Shown one piece after another: positions 39,270-47,100 of a DNA stretch of 64,000 nucleotides. The notes below the pieces were generated by a model, which made no database searches, had not been told where the DNA came from, and saw nothing but the letters and a program-made list of their open reading frames with translations. The translations under genes were made by a program, and so were the position numbers. Source of the DNA: Pseudomonas fluorescens (GTDB lineage Bacteria; Pseudomonadota; Gammaproteobacteria; Pseudomonadales; Pseudomonadaceae); NCBI RefSeq assembly GCF_000730425.1, contig NZ_CP008896.1, positions 3,410,001 through 3,474,000 of the forward strand, given 5' to 3'. How positions within the stretch are numbered: position 1 is the stretch's first letter; each line of letters opens with the position of its first letter.

Positions 39270-40126
39270 CAAAACACTCCGTCGCAAGACTCGATACGGT
39301 CGATAAACAGGCAGGCGGCCAACAGGTCGGCGGCGCCACCGGGGGAGGCGTTGAGCGCCAGCAACTGCTGGTCCAGTTCGTTGAGGCGCCGCCGCCCGGC
39401 CAGGCTTGCGCTGCCGCCCGCGTCCAGCACGGCCTGGGCCCCCAGTTGCATGGCCTGCAGGCCCTCGGTGCCGGCGCGGTACAGCACGCAGGTATCGGCC
39501 AACTGCGTCATGATCGCCAGCAGTGCATCGAGGCGCGCGTTCTGTTCGCCATGTTGTTGCAAACGGCTTGCGTGCAGCTGCGGCAGGCCCCGTTGCAGCA
39601 CCGAGGGGAAGCCCAACTGCGCTTCTTCCCGGGCGCCACGCACGCCATAGCGCTGTGCGACTTGCGCGCCATGGCTCAATGGTTGCGGCGCATAACGGTC
39701 ATTGAGCAGGGCCAGCCGCGCGGCGCGCAGGGTCAGCCCATTGGCCGTGCGCGAGGCAGGCGCCAGCGCGGCGGCGGCCACCAGCAGGCCGAGGGCCCAG
39801 ATCGCGCCACGGTGAGTGTTCACGCCCCGGGTGGTGGCGAGCATCGCCTGTTCGCCTTCCCGGCCGATACGACCGAGGGCCTCGCGTAACGGCAGGCCGA
39901 TCTCGCCCAGTGCAATTGCCGCTTCGGCCATCGCCTTGAACGCCGGCCACAGGGCCAGCGCCGAGGCATGCATCAGGCCCAGGTGCAGATCGCGGTGGGC
40001 GCCATTGCCGCGCCGATCCACCAGCGCCGGCTTGGGCGACAGGTCCGCTTCATCGATCAGCGCGTCGACCGCCAGGTCTGCCAGTCGCTCGGCCAGGGTC
40101 AGTGTGTGCAATTTGAGTGCGTGCAT
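39269..40126 (-). CDS. mdcB: Triphosphoribosyl-dephospho-CoA synthase MdcB
   Basis: A 285-residue CitG-type enzyme that joins dephospho-CoA to ATP-derived ribose to make the precursor of the MdcC prosthetic group. Typical features are [26 protein letters not shown] near the N-terminus, [17 protein letters not shown] and DTCVLYRAG. It begins one base after the mdcA stop. Confidence 0.95.
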   Translation of the reverse strand: MHALKLHTLTLAERLADLAVDALIDEADLSPKPALVDRRGNGAHRDLHLGLMHASALALWPAFKAMAEAAIALGEIGLPLREALGRIGREGEQAMLATTRGVNTHRGAIWALGLLVAAAALAPASRTANGLTLRAARLALLNDRYAPQPLSHGAQVAQRYGVRGAREEAQLGFPSVLQRGLPQLHASRLQQHGEQNARLDALLAIMTQLADTCVLYRAGTEGLQAMQLGAQAVLDAGGSASLAGRRRLNELDQQLLALNASPGGAADLLAACLFIDRIESCDGVF

Positions 40127-41797
40127 TTACCAGCTCCTGAACTTGGCGGGCGGGTTGTACAGGCCACCGGACCAGTCCACCAGGTCGGCCACGCTTTTGG
40201 CCGCCAGCAGCTCGCGGGTGGCATCGGTGCGGCGGATGCCGAGGTCTTCGGGCAAGGCGATCAGGCCCTCGCGGCGCATGCGCGCGGTGTCCTTGGGGTT
40301 GTGGCGCAGGCCGATGGCGGTCACGCCGGCCACCGCGGCGATCATCGCCTGGCGCTCTTCCAGGGAGCGGGCCTTGTACAGGTAGGCGATACCTTCTTCG
40401 GTGAGCAAGTGGGTCACGTCATCGCCGTAGATCATGATCGGCGCCAGGGGCATGCCGCTTTTGCGCGCTACGTCCACCGCGTCGAGGGTTTCGACGAAGG
40501 TCGGTTTGCCGCCCTCCTGGAAGGTCTCGACCATCTGCACCACCAGCTTTTTGCCGCGCTCCAGCAGGGCTTCGGGGGCATCGCCGTGGCGCATATCGAG
40601 CCAGGCCGGGGTGCCGTGGCGGCGCCCGCGCGGGTCGTGGCCCATGTTCGGCGCGCCACCAAACCCGGCTAGCCGGCCCCGGGTCACGGTGGAGGAATGA
40701 CCATCGCCATCCACCTGCAAGGTGGCACCGATAAACAGGTCCACTGCGTATTGGCCCGCCAGTTGGCAGAACATCCGGTTGGAGCGCAGCGAGCCGTCGC
40801 GACCGGTGAAGAACACATCCGGGCGCGCAGCAATGTAGTGCTCCATGCCCAGTTCGGTGCCGAAGCAATGCACGCTCTGGACCCAGCCGCTTTCGATGGC
40901 GGGGATCAGCGTGGGGTGCGGGTTGAGGGTCCAGTTGCGGCAGATCTTGCCTTTAAGGCCCAGGGATTCGCCGTAGGTCGGCAGGATCAGTTCAATGGCG
41001 GCGGTGTTGAAACCTATGCCATGGTTGAGCGACTGCACATTGTGTTTTTCGTAGATGCCACGGATCGCCATCATCGCCATCAGCACATGCACCGGCTTGA
41101 TGTGCCGGGGGTCGCGGGTGAACAGCGGTTCGATATAGAACGGCTTGTCGGCCACCACCACGAAATCCACCCAACTGGCCGGGATGTCCACCCGGGGCAA
41201 GTCGCTGACGCCATCCACCAATTGGTTGACCTGCACGATGACGATACCGTCGCTGAAGGCCGCCGGTTCGATCAGCGCCGGGGTGTCTTCGGTACTGGGG
41301 CCGGTGTAGATGTTGCCGGCGCGGTCGGCCATGAAGCCGGCAGACAGCACCACGTTGGGAATCAGGTCTACGACCAGCCGCGCATAGAGCTCGATGTAGG
41401 TATGGATCGCGCCGACTTCCAGCAGGCCGTCTTCGAGGAGCTGGCTGATGCGCAGGGACTGGGTGCCGGCGAAGGAAAAGTCGAGCTTGCGCGCGATGCC
41501 CTTTTCAAACAGGTCCAGGTGCTCGGAGCGCCCGACGCTGGGCATGATCATGTGCAAGTCGTGCAGTACGGCCGGGTCGGCCTTGGCCAGGGAGCGCGAG
41601 AGGAAGTCGGCCTGCTTCTGGTTATTGCCTTCCAGCACCACACGGTCGCCGGGCAGGATCAGGGCTTGCAGGGCCTCGACGATCCTGTCACTGGGCAGCA
41701 CGGCCCCATTGGCAAACGCCTGGACCAGCCCGAGGCGCCGCTGTTTCTCATCGCGCCGCCGCGTCCAGCGCGAGTCGGGGGTTAGGGTTGTTGTCAT
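40127..41797 (-). CDS. mdcA: Malonate decarboxylase alpha subunit
   Basis: A 556-residue acetyl-S-ACP:malonate transferase, which loads malonate on MdcC and releases acetate. It has CoA-transferase-like regions (LPGDRVVLEGNNQKQADFLSR, GTQSLRISQLLEDG, SLNHGIGFNTAAIELILPTYGESLG) and the conserved GFGGAPNMGHDPRGRRH block near residue 380. First gene of the operon mdcABCDEGH-madLM, which lets the cell grow on malonate. A symmetric LysR-type site lies upstream at 41878. Confidence 0.97.
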   Translation of the reverse strand: MTTTLTPDSRWTRRRDEKQRRLGLVQAFANGAVLPSDRIVEALQALILPGDRVVLEGNNQKQADFLSRSLAKADPAVLHDLHMIMPSVGRSEHLDLFEKGIARKLDFSFAGTQSLRISQLLEDGLLEVGAIHTYIELYARLVVDLIPNVVLSAGFMADRAGNIYTGPSTEDTPALIEPAAFSDGIVIVQVNQLVDGVSDLPRVDIPASWVDFVVVADKPFYIEPLFTRDPRHIKPVHVLMAMMAIRGIYEKHNVQSLNHGIGFNTAAIELILPTYGESLGLKGKICRNWTLNPHPTLIPAIESGWVQSVHCFGTELGMEHYIAARPDVFFTGRDGSLRSNRMFCQLAGQYAVDLFIGATLQVDGDGHSSTVTRGRLAGFGGAPNMGHDPRGRRHGTPAWLDMRHGDAPEALLERGKKLVVQMVETFQEGGKPTFVETLDAVDVARKSGMPLAPIMIYGDDVTHLLTEEGIAYLYKARSLEERQAMIAAVAGVTAIGLRHNPKDTARMRREGLIALPEDLGIRRTDATRELLAAKSVADLVDWSGGLYNPPAKFRSW

Positions 41798-41877
41798 GAT
41801 CGCTCCACGGGTTCGCTGTCGTGGGGCTCACCATAGGAGTGAATCGGGGGGGCATCAATCAAGCTGGGGGGTGGAAT

Positions 41878-41894
41878 GTTACGGTTGGAGTAAC
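41878..41894. promoter_or_regulatory. Candidate LysR (MdcR) box upstream of mdcA
   Basis: GTTAC-GGTTGGA-GTAAC, perfect five-base arms containing the T-N11-A pattern of LysR sites. It lies 81 bases upstream of the mdcA start codon. Recognition by MdcR is inferred from position and form only. Confidence 0.5.
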
Positions 41895-41900
41895 GGTCAG

Positions 41901-41989
41901 GCAGGAGCTGGCTTGCCAGCGATGGCGGCCGAACCGTTGATGCATCGTTGGCTGCGCTACCGCTATCGCCGGCAAGCCGGCTCCTACAG
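41901..41989. repeat. Paired inverted REP upstream of mdcA
   Basis: Left unit AGGAGCTGGCTTGCCAGCGA, right unit TCGCCGGCAAGCCGGCTCCT. It overlaps the last codons of the membrane-protein gene at 41984. Confidence 0.82.
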
Positions 41990-42712
41990 GGGCGCGCGTT
42001 GCCATGCCAGGCGGTTACGCCACACGGTCCAGCCCATGGCGATGCCCGCCACAAGATGGAACCCCAGCACCGCCGCCAGGCTCCAGTTCACCAGCGCCCA
42101 CACTGCCTGCGCATACACGGGCAGCAGTAACAGCAACAGCCCAAACAACAGCCCCACGCCCAGCTGTTCCCACTTCATCAACCGACGCAGCTGGAAGACC
42201 ATCACACAGCCCAACGCCGCGCCGAGGAAAGCCAACAACAGCCCCAACACGGCATGCACCGGCACCTTAGGCCAGCCCAAGAACCACAACGGCAGGCAGA
42301 TCGCAGACAAGACGAGTGAGCACACGAGAACAAACACGAACAGGTATTCAAAGACCGTCAGGCCCCAGGTCCGGATACTGGTGCGGGTCTGTTCGATTTC
42401 GGCCTTGCTCGGTCCTTCGGAAATGGCCACCGCGAGCAAGCCCGAGCCCAGACCGCCCAGGCTCATGACCACCAGATTGATCACCACCCCTTTGAGTTCT
42501 TTACCCGTGGCACTGAGCGTGAGGACTTCCAGATACCCCAGGATAAGCACCGCGCCCACCGACGAAATCCCGAAGCCCGCAAGCTTGCCGCGCCTTGTCG
42601 GGTATTTCATCGTCACGCCGGCCGTAACCACCAGCACGAGGAACCACAACAGCAGGGCACCGGTAAACGGGGTGAGGGTGTACAGCCAGGCAAATACGTC
42701 AAATAGCCACAT
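41984..42712 (-). CDS. Multi-pass membrane protein of unknown function
   Basis: A 242-residue protein with about seven hydrophobic segments, among them FTGALLLWFLVLVVTAGVTM, GVVINLVVMSLGGLGSGLLAV, VFEYLFVFVLVCSLVLSAI and LLFGLLLLLLPVYAQAVWALV. No family motif is recognised. The C-terminal codons overlap a REP unit. It stands alone between the mdc operon and a variable intergenic patch. Confidence 0.75.
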   Translation of the reverse strand: MWLFDVFAWLYTLTPFTGALLLWFLVLVVTAGVTMKYPTRRGKLAGFGISSVGAVLILGYLEVLTLSATGKELKGVVINLVVMSLGGLGSGLLAVAISEGPSKAEIEQTRTSIRTWGLTVFEYLFVFVLVCSLVLSAICLPLWFLGWPKVPVHAVLGLLLAFLGAALGCVMVFQLRRLMKWEQLGVGLLFGLLLLLLPVYAQAVWALVNWSLAAVLGFHLVAGIAMGWTVWRNRLAWQRAPL

Positions 42713-42783
42713 TGTGTTGTTGCTTCCACCGAAAGACTGCTTGGGTTATCGGCGGGTTTACGTGGGGCTTTACCCGAGCAGCC

Positions 42784-42827
42784 ATCAGTCCCCAAAAGGG
42801 AACGGACGGTCCCTTTTGGGGACTGAT
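42784..42827. repeat. Perfect 18-bp-stem inverted repeat
   Basis: ATCAGTCCCCAAAAGGGA, loop ACGGACGG, TCCCTTTTGGGGACTGAT. It is unlike the REP family of the window and has no T-run, so it is neither a REP nor an ordinary terminator. A GTCCCC motif recurs at 42972. Confidence 0.8.
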
Positions 42828-43107
42828 CACACTTTACCCAGCGGCCGCAGGCGATATCTGCTCCAGCGCGCGCTCGATCAGCAGTTGGCCCAGTTCGTTC
42901 ATTTGTTGGATGGCCAGGAGTACGCCGCGCTGGGCGGCGCGAAAACGTGCGGGAAAAATCTGAGGACCGCGTCCCCACCAATCATTCCTACAAACTTTTA
43001 GGGTTGTTGCTCGGATATCGCCTCACTAGCCTTTGGGATTTGAATCATCTCACCAGCAGAACATTATGAATCTGACCCTGGAAGCCGATACAAGGCCATT
43101 GCAGAGC

Positions 43108-43119
43108 GTGATGCATCAC
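43108..43119. promoter_or_regulatory. Palindrome upstream of higBA, candidate HigA operator
   Basis: GTGATGCATCAC is a perfect 12-base palindrome placed 14 bases before the higB start codon. HigA-type antitoxins usually bind such palindromes in their own promoter. Confidence 0.5.
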
Positions 43120-43133
43120 ATCACAATCCATTC

Positions 43134-43393
43134 ATGATCGTCAGTTGGAAACACAAGGGCCTCCAGCGTTTTTATGAAACAGGATCAACCAAAGGCATCA
43201 ACGTGGGTCACGCGAAACGCTTGCGTCGTGTGCTGCTGATTCTGGATAGCGCAATCTCCCGGGATGGCGCTTTCATCGGCTCAAAGGCGATCTGCTCGGC
43301 TACTGTTCCGTCAGCATCAGCGGTAACTGGCGCATCATTTTTCGTATGCTGGATGATCACGTCGAACTGGTTGATTACCTTGACTACCATTGA
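43134..43393 (+). pseudogene. higB: HigB-type toxin, frameshifted
   Basis: Codons 1-40 read a normal HigB N-terminus (MIVSWKHKGLQRFYETGSTK, then GINVGHAKRLRRVLLILDSA). From 43256, in the next frame, the toxin continues LPGWRFHRLKGDLLGYCSVS and ISGNWRIIFRMLDDHVELVDYLDYH to a stop at 43393. About 20 bases seem lost at the junction, since relatives have around 92 residues and these parts add up to 85. The RNase toxin is therefore probably not made in active form. The frameshifted frame runs on in phase into higA. Confidence 0.88.
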
Positions 43394-43406
43394 ACAGGGA
43401 CACTAC

Positions 43407-43694
43407 ATGGGTATGCACAACCCACCACATCCCGGCGAAATCCTGCTTGAGGATGTGATGCCCAGCTTGGGCATCACCATTACCGAAATGGCCCGGCGGC
43501 TTGGCTTTGCCAGGGAAACATTCTCCAGGATCCTGCATGGTCACGCGCCAGTCAGCCCGGACCTTGCCGTGAGGCTGGAGCGGGCAGGCATCAGCAAAGC
43601 GCGGTTATGGCTGTCGATGCAAAGTACCTACGATCTTTGGCAAGCAGAGCACCGTGAACAACCGTTCATTGAGCGTTTTGCGCAGATCGAGTAA
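43407..43694 (+). CDS. higA: HigA-type antitoxin
   Basis: A 95-residue XRE-family protein starting MGMHNPPHPGEILLEDV, the usual HigA opening. The helix-turn-helix is ITITEMARRLGFARETFSRILHGHAPVSPDLAVRLERA. It should neutralise HigB and repress the locus. The gene is intact although the toxin gene is broken. Through the frameshift a 186-codon open frame from 43134 joins the HigB N-terminus to all of HigA; the ATG at 43407 after ACAGGGA is the natural start. Confidence 0.92.
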   Translation: MGMHNPPHPGEILLEDVMPSLGITITEMARRLGFARETFSRILHGHAPVSPDLAVRLERAGISKARLWLSMQSTYDLWQAEHREQPFIERFAQIE

Positions 43695-43717
43695 GGCCGG
43701 CACCGCCGCTCCCGCAT

Positions 43718-44173
43718 TCAGGCCAGGCCGGCCTTTACCAGCAGGGCTTCCAATCCCATCAGGTCCGGCACTCTCGCCACATGCTCGCCGACCTGTACCG
43801 CCGCCAGTTCCAGCGGCGACAGCGGTACGTCCACGTAACTCAACTGGCTGTCGAGCTTGTAGGAGCGGGGAATACCCTGGATCACCAGGGCAATGAACTT
43901 CAATGTGGGCCGCCCGCCCAAGGCGTTGAGCACCACGATCCGTGCGCGTTCGCTGACGATGCTCGCGTCGCCGCAGGCCGCCTCGAAGCTGATCAACGGC
44001 AGTTGCTGGTCGCGCCAGGCCACTTGCCGCAGGTACCACGGCGGCGCGTCGCTGGCCGGTTCGCCGCGCTGGAAGTCGATCAGCTCGGCCACCGCCACGT
44101 TGGGCAGCAGCAAGTGGCGGTCGGCCAGGGGCAGCAGCAAGCCGGTGAGTTGACTGGTGCGGTGGTCAAGCAT
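43718..44173 (-). CDS. chpC: CheW-like protein ChpC
   Basis: A 151-residue single CheW domain, the adaptor that couples chemoreceptors to the histidine kinase of the Pil-Chp system. Seen features: GLLLPLADRHLLLPNVAVAELI, YLRQVAWRDQQLPLISFE and IVVLNALGG. It overlaps the chpA stop by eight bases, so it is translated with it. In P. aeruginosa chpB lies between chpA and chpC; here it is missing. Confidence 0.9.
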   Translation of the reverse strand: MLDHRTSQLTGLLLPLADRHLLLPNVAVAELIDFQRGEPASDAPPWYLRQVAWRDQQLPLISFEAACGDASIVSERARIVVLNALGGRPTLKFIALVIQGIPRSYKLDSQLSYVDVPLSPLELAAVQVGEHVARVPDLMGLEALLVKAGLA

Positions 44174-47100
44174 GTTTCGGGCTCCAGTAGGCAATGCTTT
44201 CGAGCAACACCGACTCTTGATAGGGCTTGCCAAGGTAGTCGTTGACGCCAATCGCCATGGCCCGGTCGCGATGTTTCTGGCCGGTACGCGAGGTGATCAT
44301 GATGATCGGCAGGCGTTTGAGCCGCGGGTCGTTGCGTACCTGGATCGCCACTTCAAAGCCATCCATGCGCGGCATCTCGATATCCAGCAACATCAGGTCG
44401 GGGGTGTGTTCTTCGAGCACGGCGATGGCGTCGATGCCGTCCTTGGCCGTCAGTACGTTCATACCGTTGCGTTCCAGCAGGCGGCTGGTGACTTTGCGCA
44501 CGGTCACCGAGTCGTCTACCACCAGCACCAGCAACCGCTGCTTTTTCTGCGGCTCGTTGACCGCCAGCGCGCTGTCCGCCGCCTGGGCCGGCAAGGCCGG
44601 GGCCAGGGCGCGGATATGCGCCAGCAGGTCGATGATCAGCACCACCCGGCCATCACCGAGGATGGTTGCCCCCGACAGCCCTTGCACTGCCGCAAATTGC
44701 GGCCCCAGGCCCTTGACCACGATTTCCCGGGTGCCGGCCATATCGTCCACCTGCACCGCGATGTGCCGTTCGTTGCACTGCATCAGCAGCACCGGCAGCG
44801 GTTGGTTTTGCCCCAGCAGCTTGGGCCGGGCCACGGTGTGCAACAGCTCGCCCAGGTAATACAACTCGTAGCGCTGGCCCGCATAGTCATACACCGGCGG
44901 ATCCAGCTGGTAGTGCCCCTCCAGCTCGTTGGGCAATACGCGCACCAGGCCCTGGATGGTGTTCAGCGGCACCGCGTATTGATCCTCCGCACACTGCACC
45001 ATCAACGCCCGGTTGACCGATACGGTAAATGGCAGGCGAATGCGAAAGTGCACGCCCGCCCCCGGGGTGGAGTCGATCACCATGCTGCCGCCAAGTTGGC
45101 GCACTTCTTCATGCACCACGTCCATGCCCACGCCGCGCCCGGAAATCTGGGTGATTTTTTCGGCGGTGGAGAACCCAGGTTGCAAGATGAACTGCAACAC
45201 ATCGCGGTCGCTGATCTCCATATCCGGGTCCAGCAGGCCCCGTTTGATCGCTTTGCGCCGCACCGCATCCAGCGGCACACCGGCGCCGTCGTCGCGCATA
45301 TCGAAGATGATATCGCCACCCTCGTGGCTCAGGTCCAGGGTGATCCGGCCCTTCTGCGGTTTGCCCGCCAGCAGCCGTGCATCCCGTGATTCCAGGCCAT
45401 GGTCGACGGCGTTGCGCAGCATATGCTCCAGGGGCGCGGCCATGCGCTCCAGGACGTTGCGGTCCATTTCGCCTTCGGCATTGCCGACCACGAATTCCAC
45501 GTCCTTGCCCAACTCGCCGGCCACTTGCCGCACGATGCGCTTGAGGCGCGGCAACATACGCTCGAACGGCACCATGCGCGTGCGCATCAGGCCTTCTTGC
45601 AGCTCGGTGTTGATCCGCGCCTGCTGCTGCAACAGGTTCTGCGCGTCCTGGTTACGCTGGTCGAGGGTTTCCTTGAGATCCAACAGGTCCGAGGCCGACT
45701 CGGACAACGCGCGGGACAGCTGCTGCAACTGGGAGTGGCGATCCATTTCCAGCGGGTCGAACTCTTCGTAGCCCAGGCGCTCGGTTTCGGCGTGCTGGCG
45801 GCTGAGGATCCGGCCCTGGGTCTCGGTATCGAGGCGGCGCAATTGGTCGCGCATACGCTCGATGGTGGTTTCTACCTCAGTGAGGGCGGTGCGGGCGTCG
45901 TTGACCTGCTGCTCGATACGCCCCCGGAAAATCGAGGTCTCACCGGCGAGGTTGACCAGGTCATCCAGCAGTTCGGCGGAGATCTTCACCATGTCTGCGC
46001 CCGGCTCGCTGGCCGCCGGAGCTTCAGGTTTGCCGGCGGGCATCGCGGCCGGGGCAACCTGGGCTTCGGTGGGCTGGACCAGGCTTTTGATGCGCTCGAT
46101 CAGGCGCTCCACCGAGCCCACCGGCAACCCCGCCGCCACCGCCTCGACCATCTGTGCCAGGCGGTCGTGGCAACCTTGCAACAACGCAAACAGCTCCGCC
46201 GTAGGCGCCAGCAGGCCGGCCGACAGGCCTTCGTAGAGAAACTCCAGCTCGTGGGCCAGGTCACCGATAGGCCCGATCTCGACCATGCGCGCGCCGCCCT
46301 TGAGGGTGTGCAAGTCGCGCAGCAGGGTCTCGACTTCCTGGCGGCCCTGTGGCTCGGCCTGCCAGCGCAGCAGCGCGGCGCCGGAGCTGTCGAGGATGTC
46401 GGCCGCTTCTTCAAGAAAGATATCCAGCAGCTCGGGATCACTGCCACCGCCCTGTGCCTCGGGCGGCGTGGGCAGCGCCAGCGGCGTGGCATTCTGGCGC
46501 ACCTCGCGCAAGCGGCTGACCAGGGCACTGGAATCACTCAAGGGTAGCTGCTCTTGCAACTGCTCCAACTGCAAGGCCAGGTGTTCATGGCTGTCCATCA
46601 GCACTTGGGCTATTTCACCGCAGTAGCTGTAGCGTCGGTCCACCAGGCCCTCGTACAGGTTTTCAAGCTCCTGGGCCAGATCGCCCACCGGGCCGATTTC
46701 GGCCATGCGCGCACCGCCCCTCAGGGTGTGCAGGTCACGTTGCAGGGACGACAGCGGCGCCACGCCGTCGGGCTCCAGCAACCAGCGCTTGAGAGACTGC
46801 CCGGCGCTGTCGAGGATATCCACCGCCTCTTCAAGGAAGATCTCGACGATCTCATCGTCCACCGCCCAGTCCTGCTGCAATTGCGAGGTGGCCGCGCCCA
46901 GTTCGGCAATGCTCAAGGCACGGCTGCCATCCGTCTTGATCAGGCCGGTGGCACCGGGGTCCAGGCCTTCATCGAGCAACTCGCGCAAGGCCTTCATCCG
47001 CAAAGGCGCCGGGCTGATTTCCTGGCCGGCGGCCAGTTGGTCGAGCATGTTGATCAAGGCTTCATGGGCCTGCGCGGCCTCATGGAAAAACCGTTCGCTG

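Larger units (their letters stand above)
42713..43133. other. 421-base variable gap with inverted repeat and gene fragment
   Basis: No complete gene is seen. At 42784-42827 there is an 18-bp-stem inverted repeat. On the minus strand, from about 43043 down to 42834, a frame without a convincing start reads ...IFPARFRAAQRGVLL, then AIQQMNELGQLLIERALEQI and stops, which looks like the protein end of a lost gene. GTGATGCATCAC at 43108 precedes the higB remnant. The rest shows nothing I can name. Confidence 0.5.

Noticed and set aside
42613..42981. A 122-codon minus-strand frame overlapping the membrane-protein start
   Set aside because: It runs through the 18-bp inverted repeat and into the membrane-protein gene in another frame, and its sequence is Arg/Pro/Thr-rich shadow-like; the neighbouring frame looks more like protein.
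43134..43694. A single 186-residue gene
   Set aside because: The frame is an accident of the frameshift: the first 40 codons are HigB, the middle is out of frame, and the rest is HigA with its own start and ribosome-binding site.
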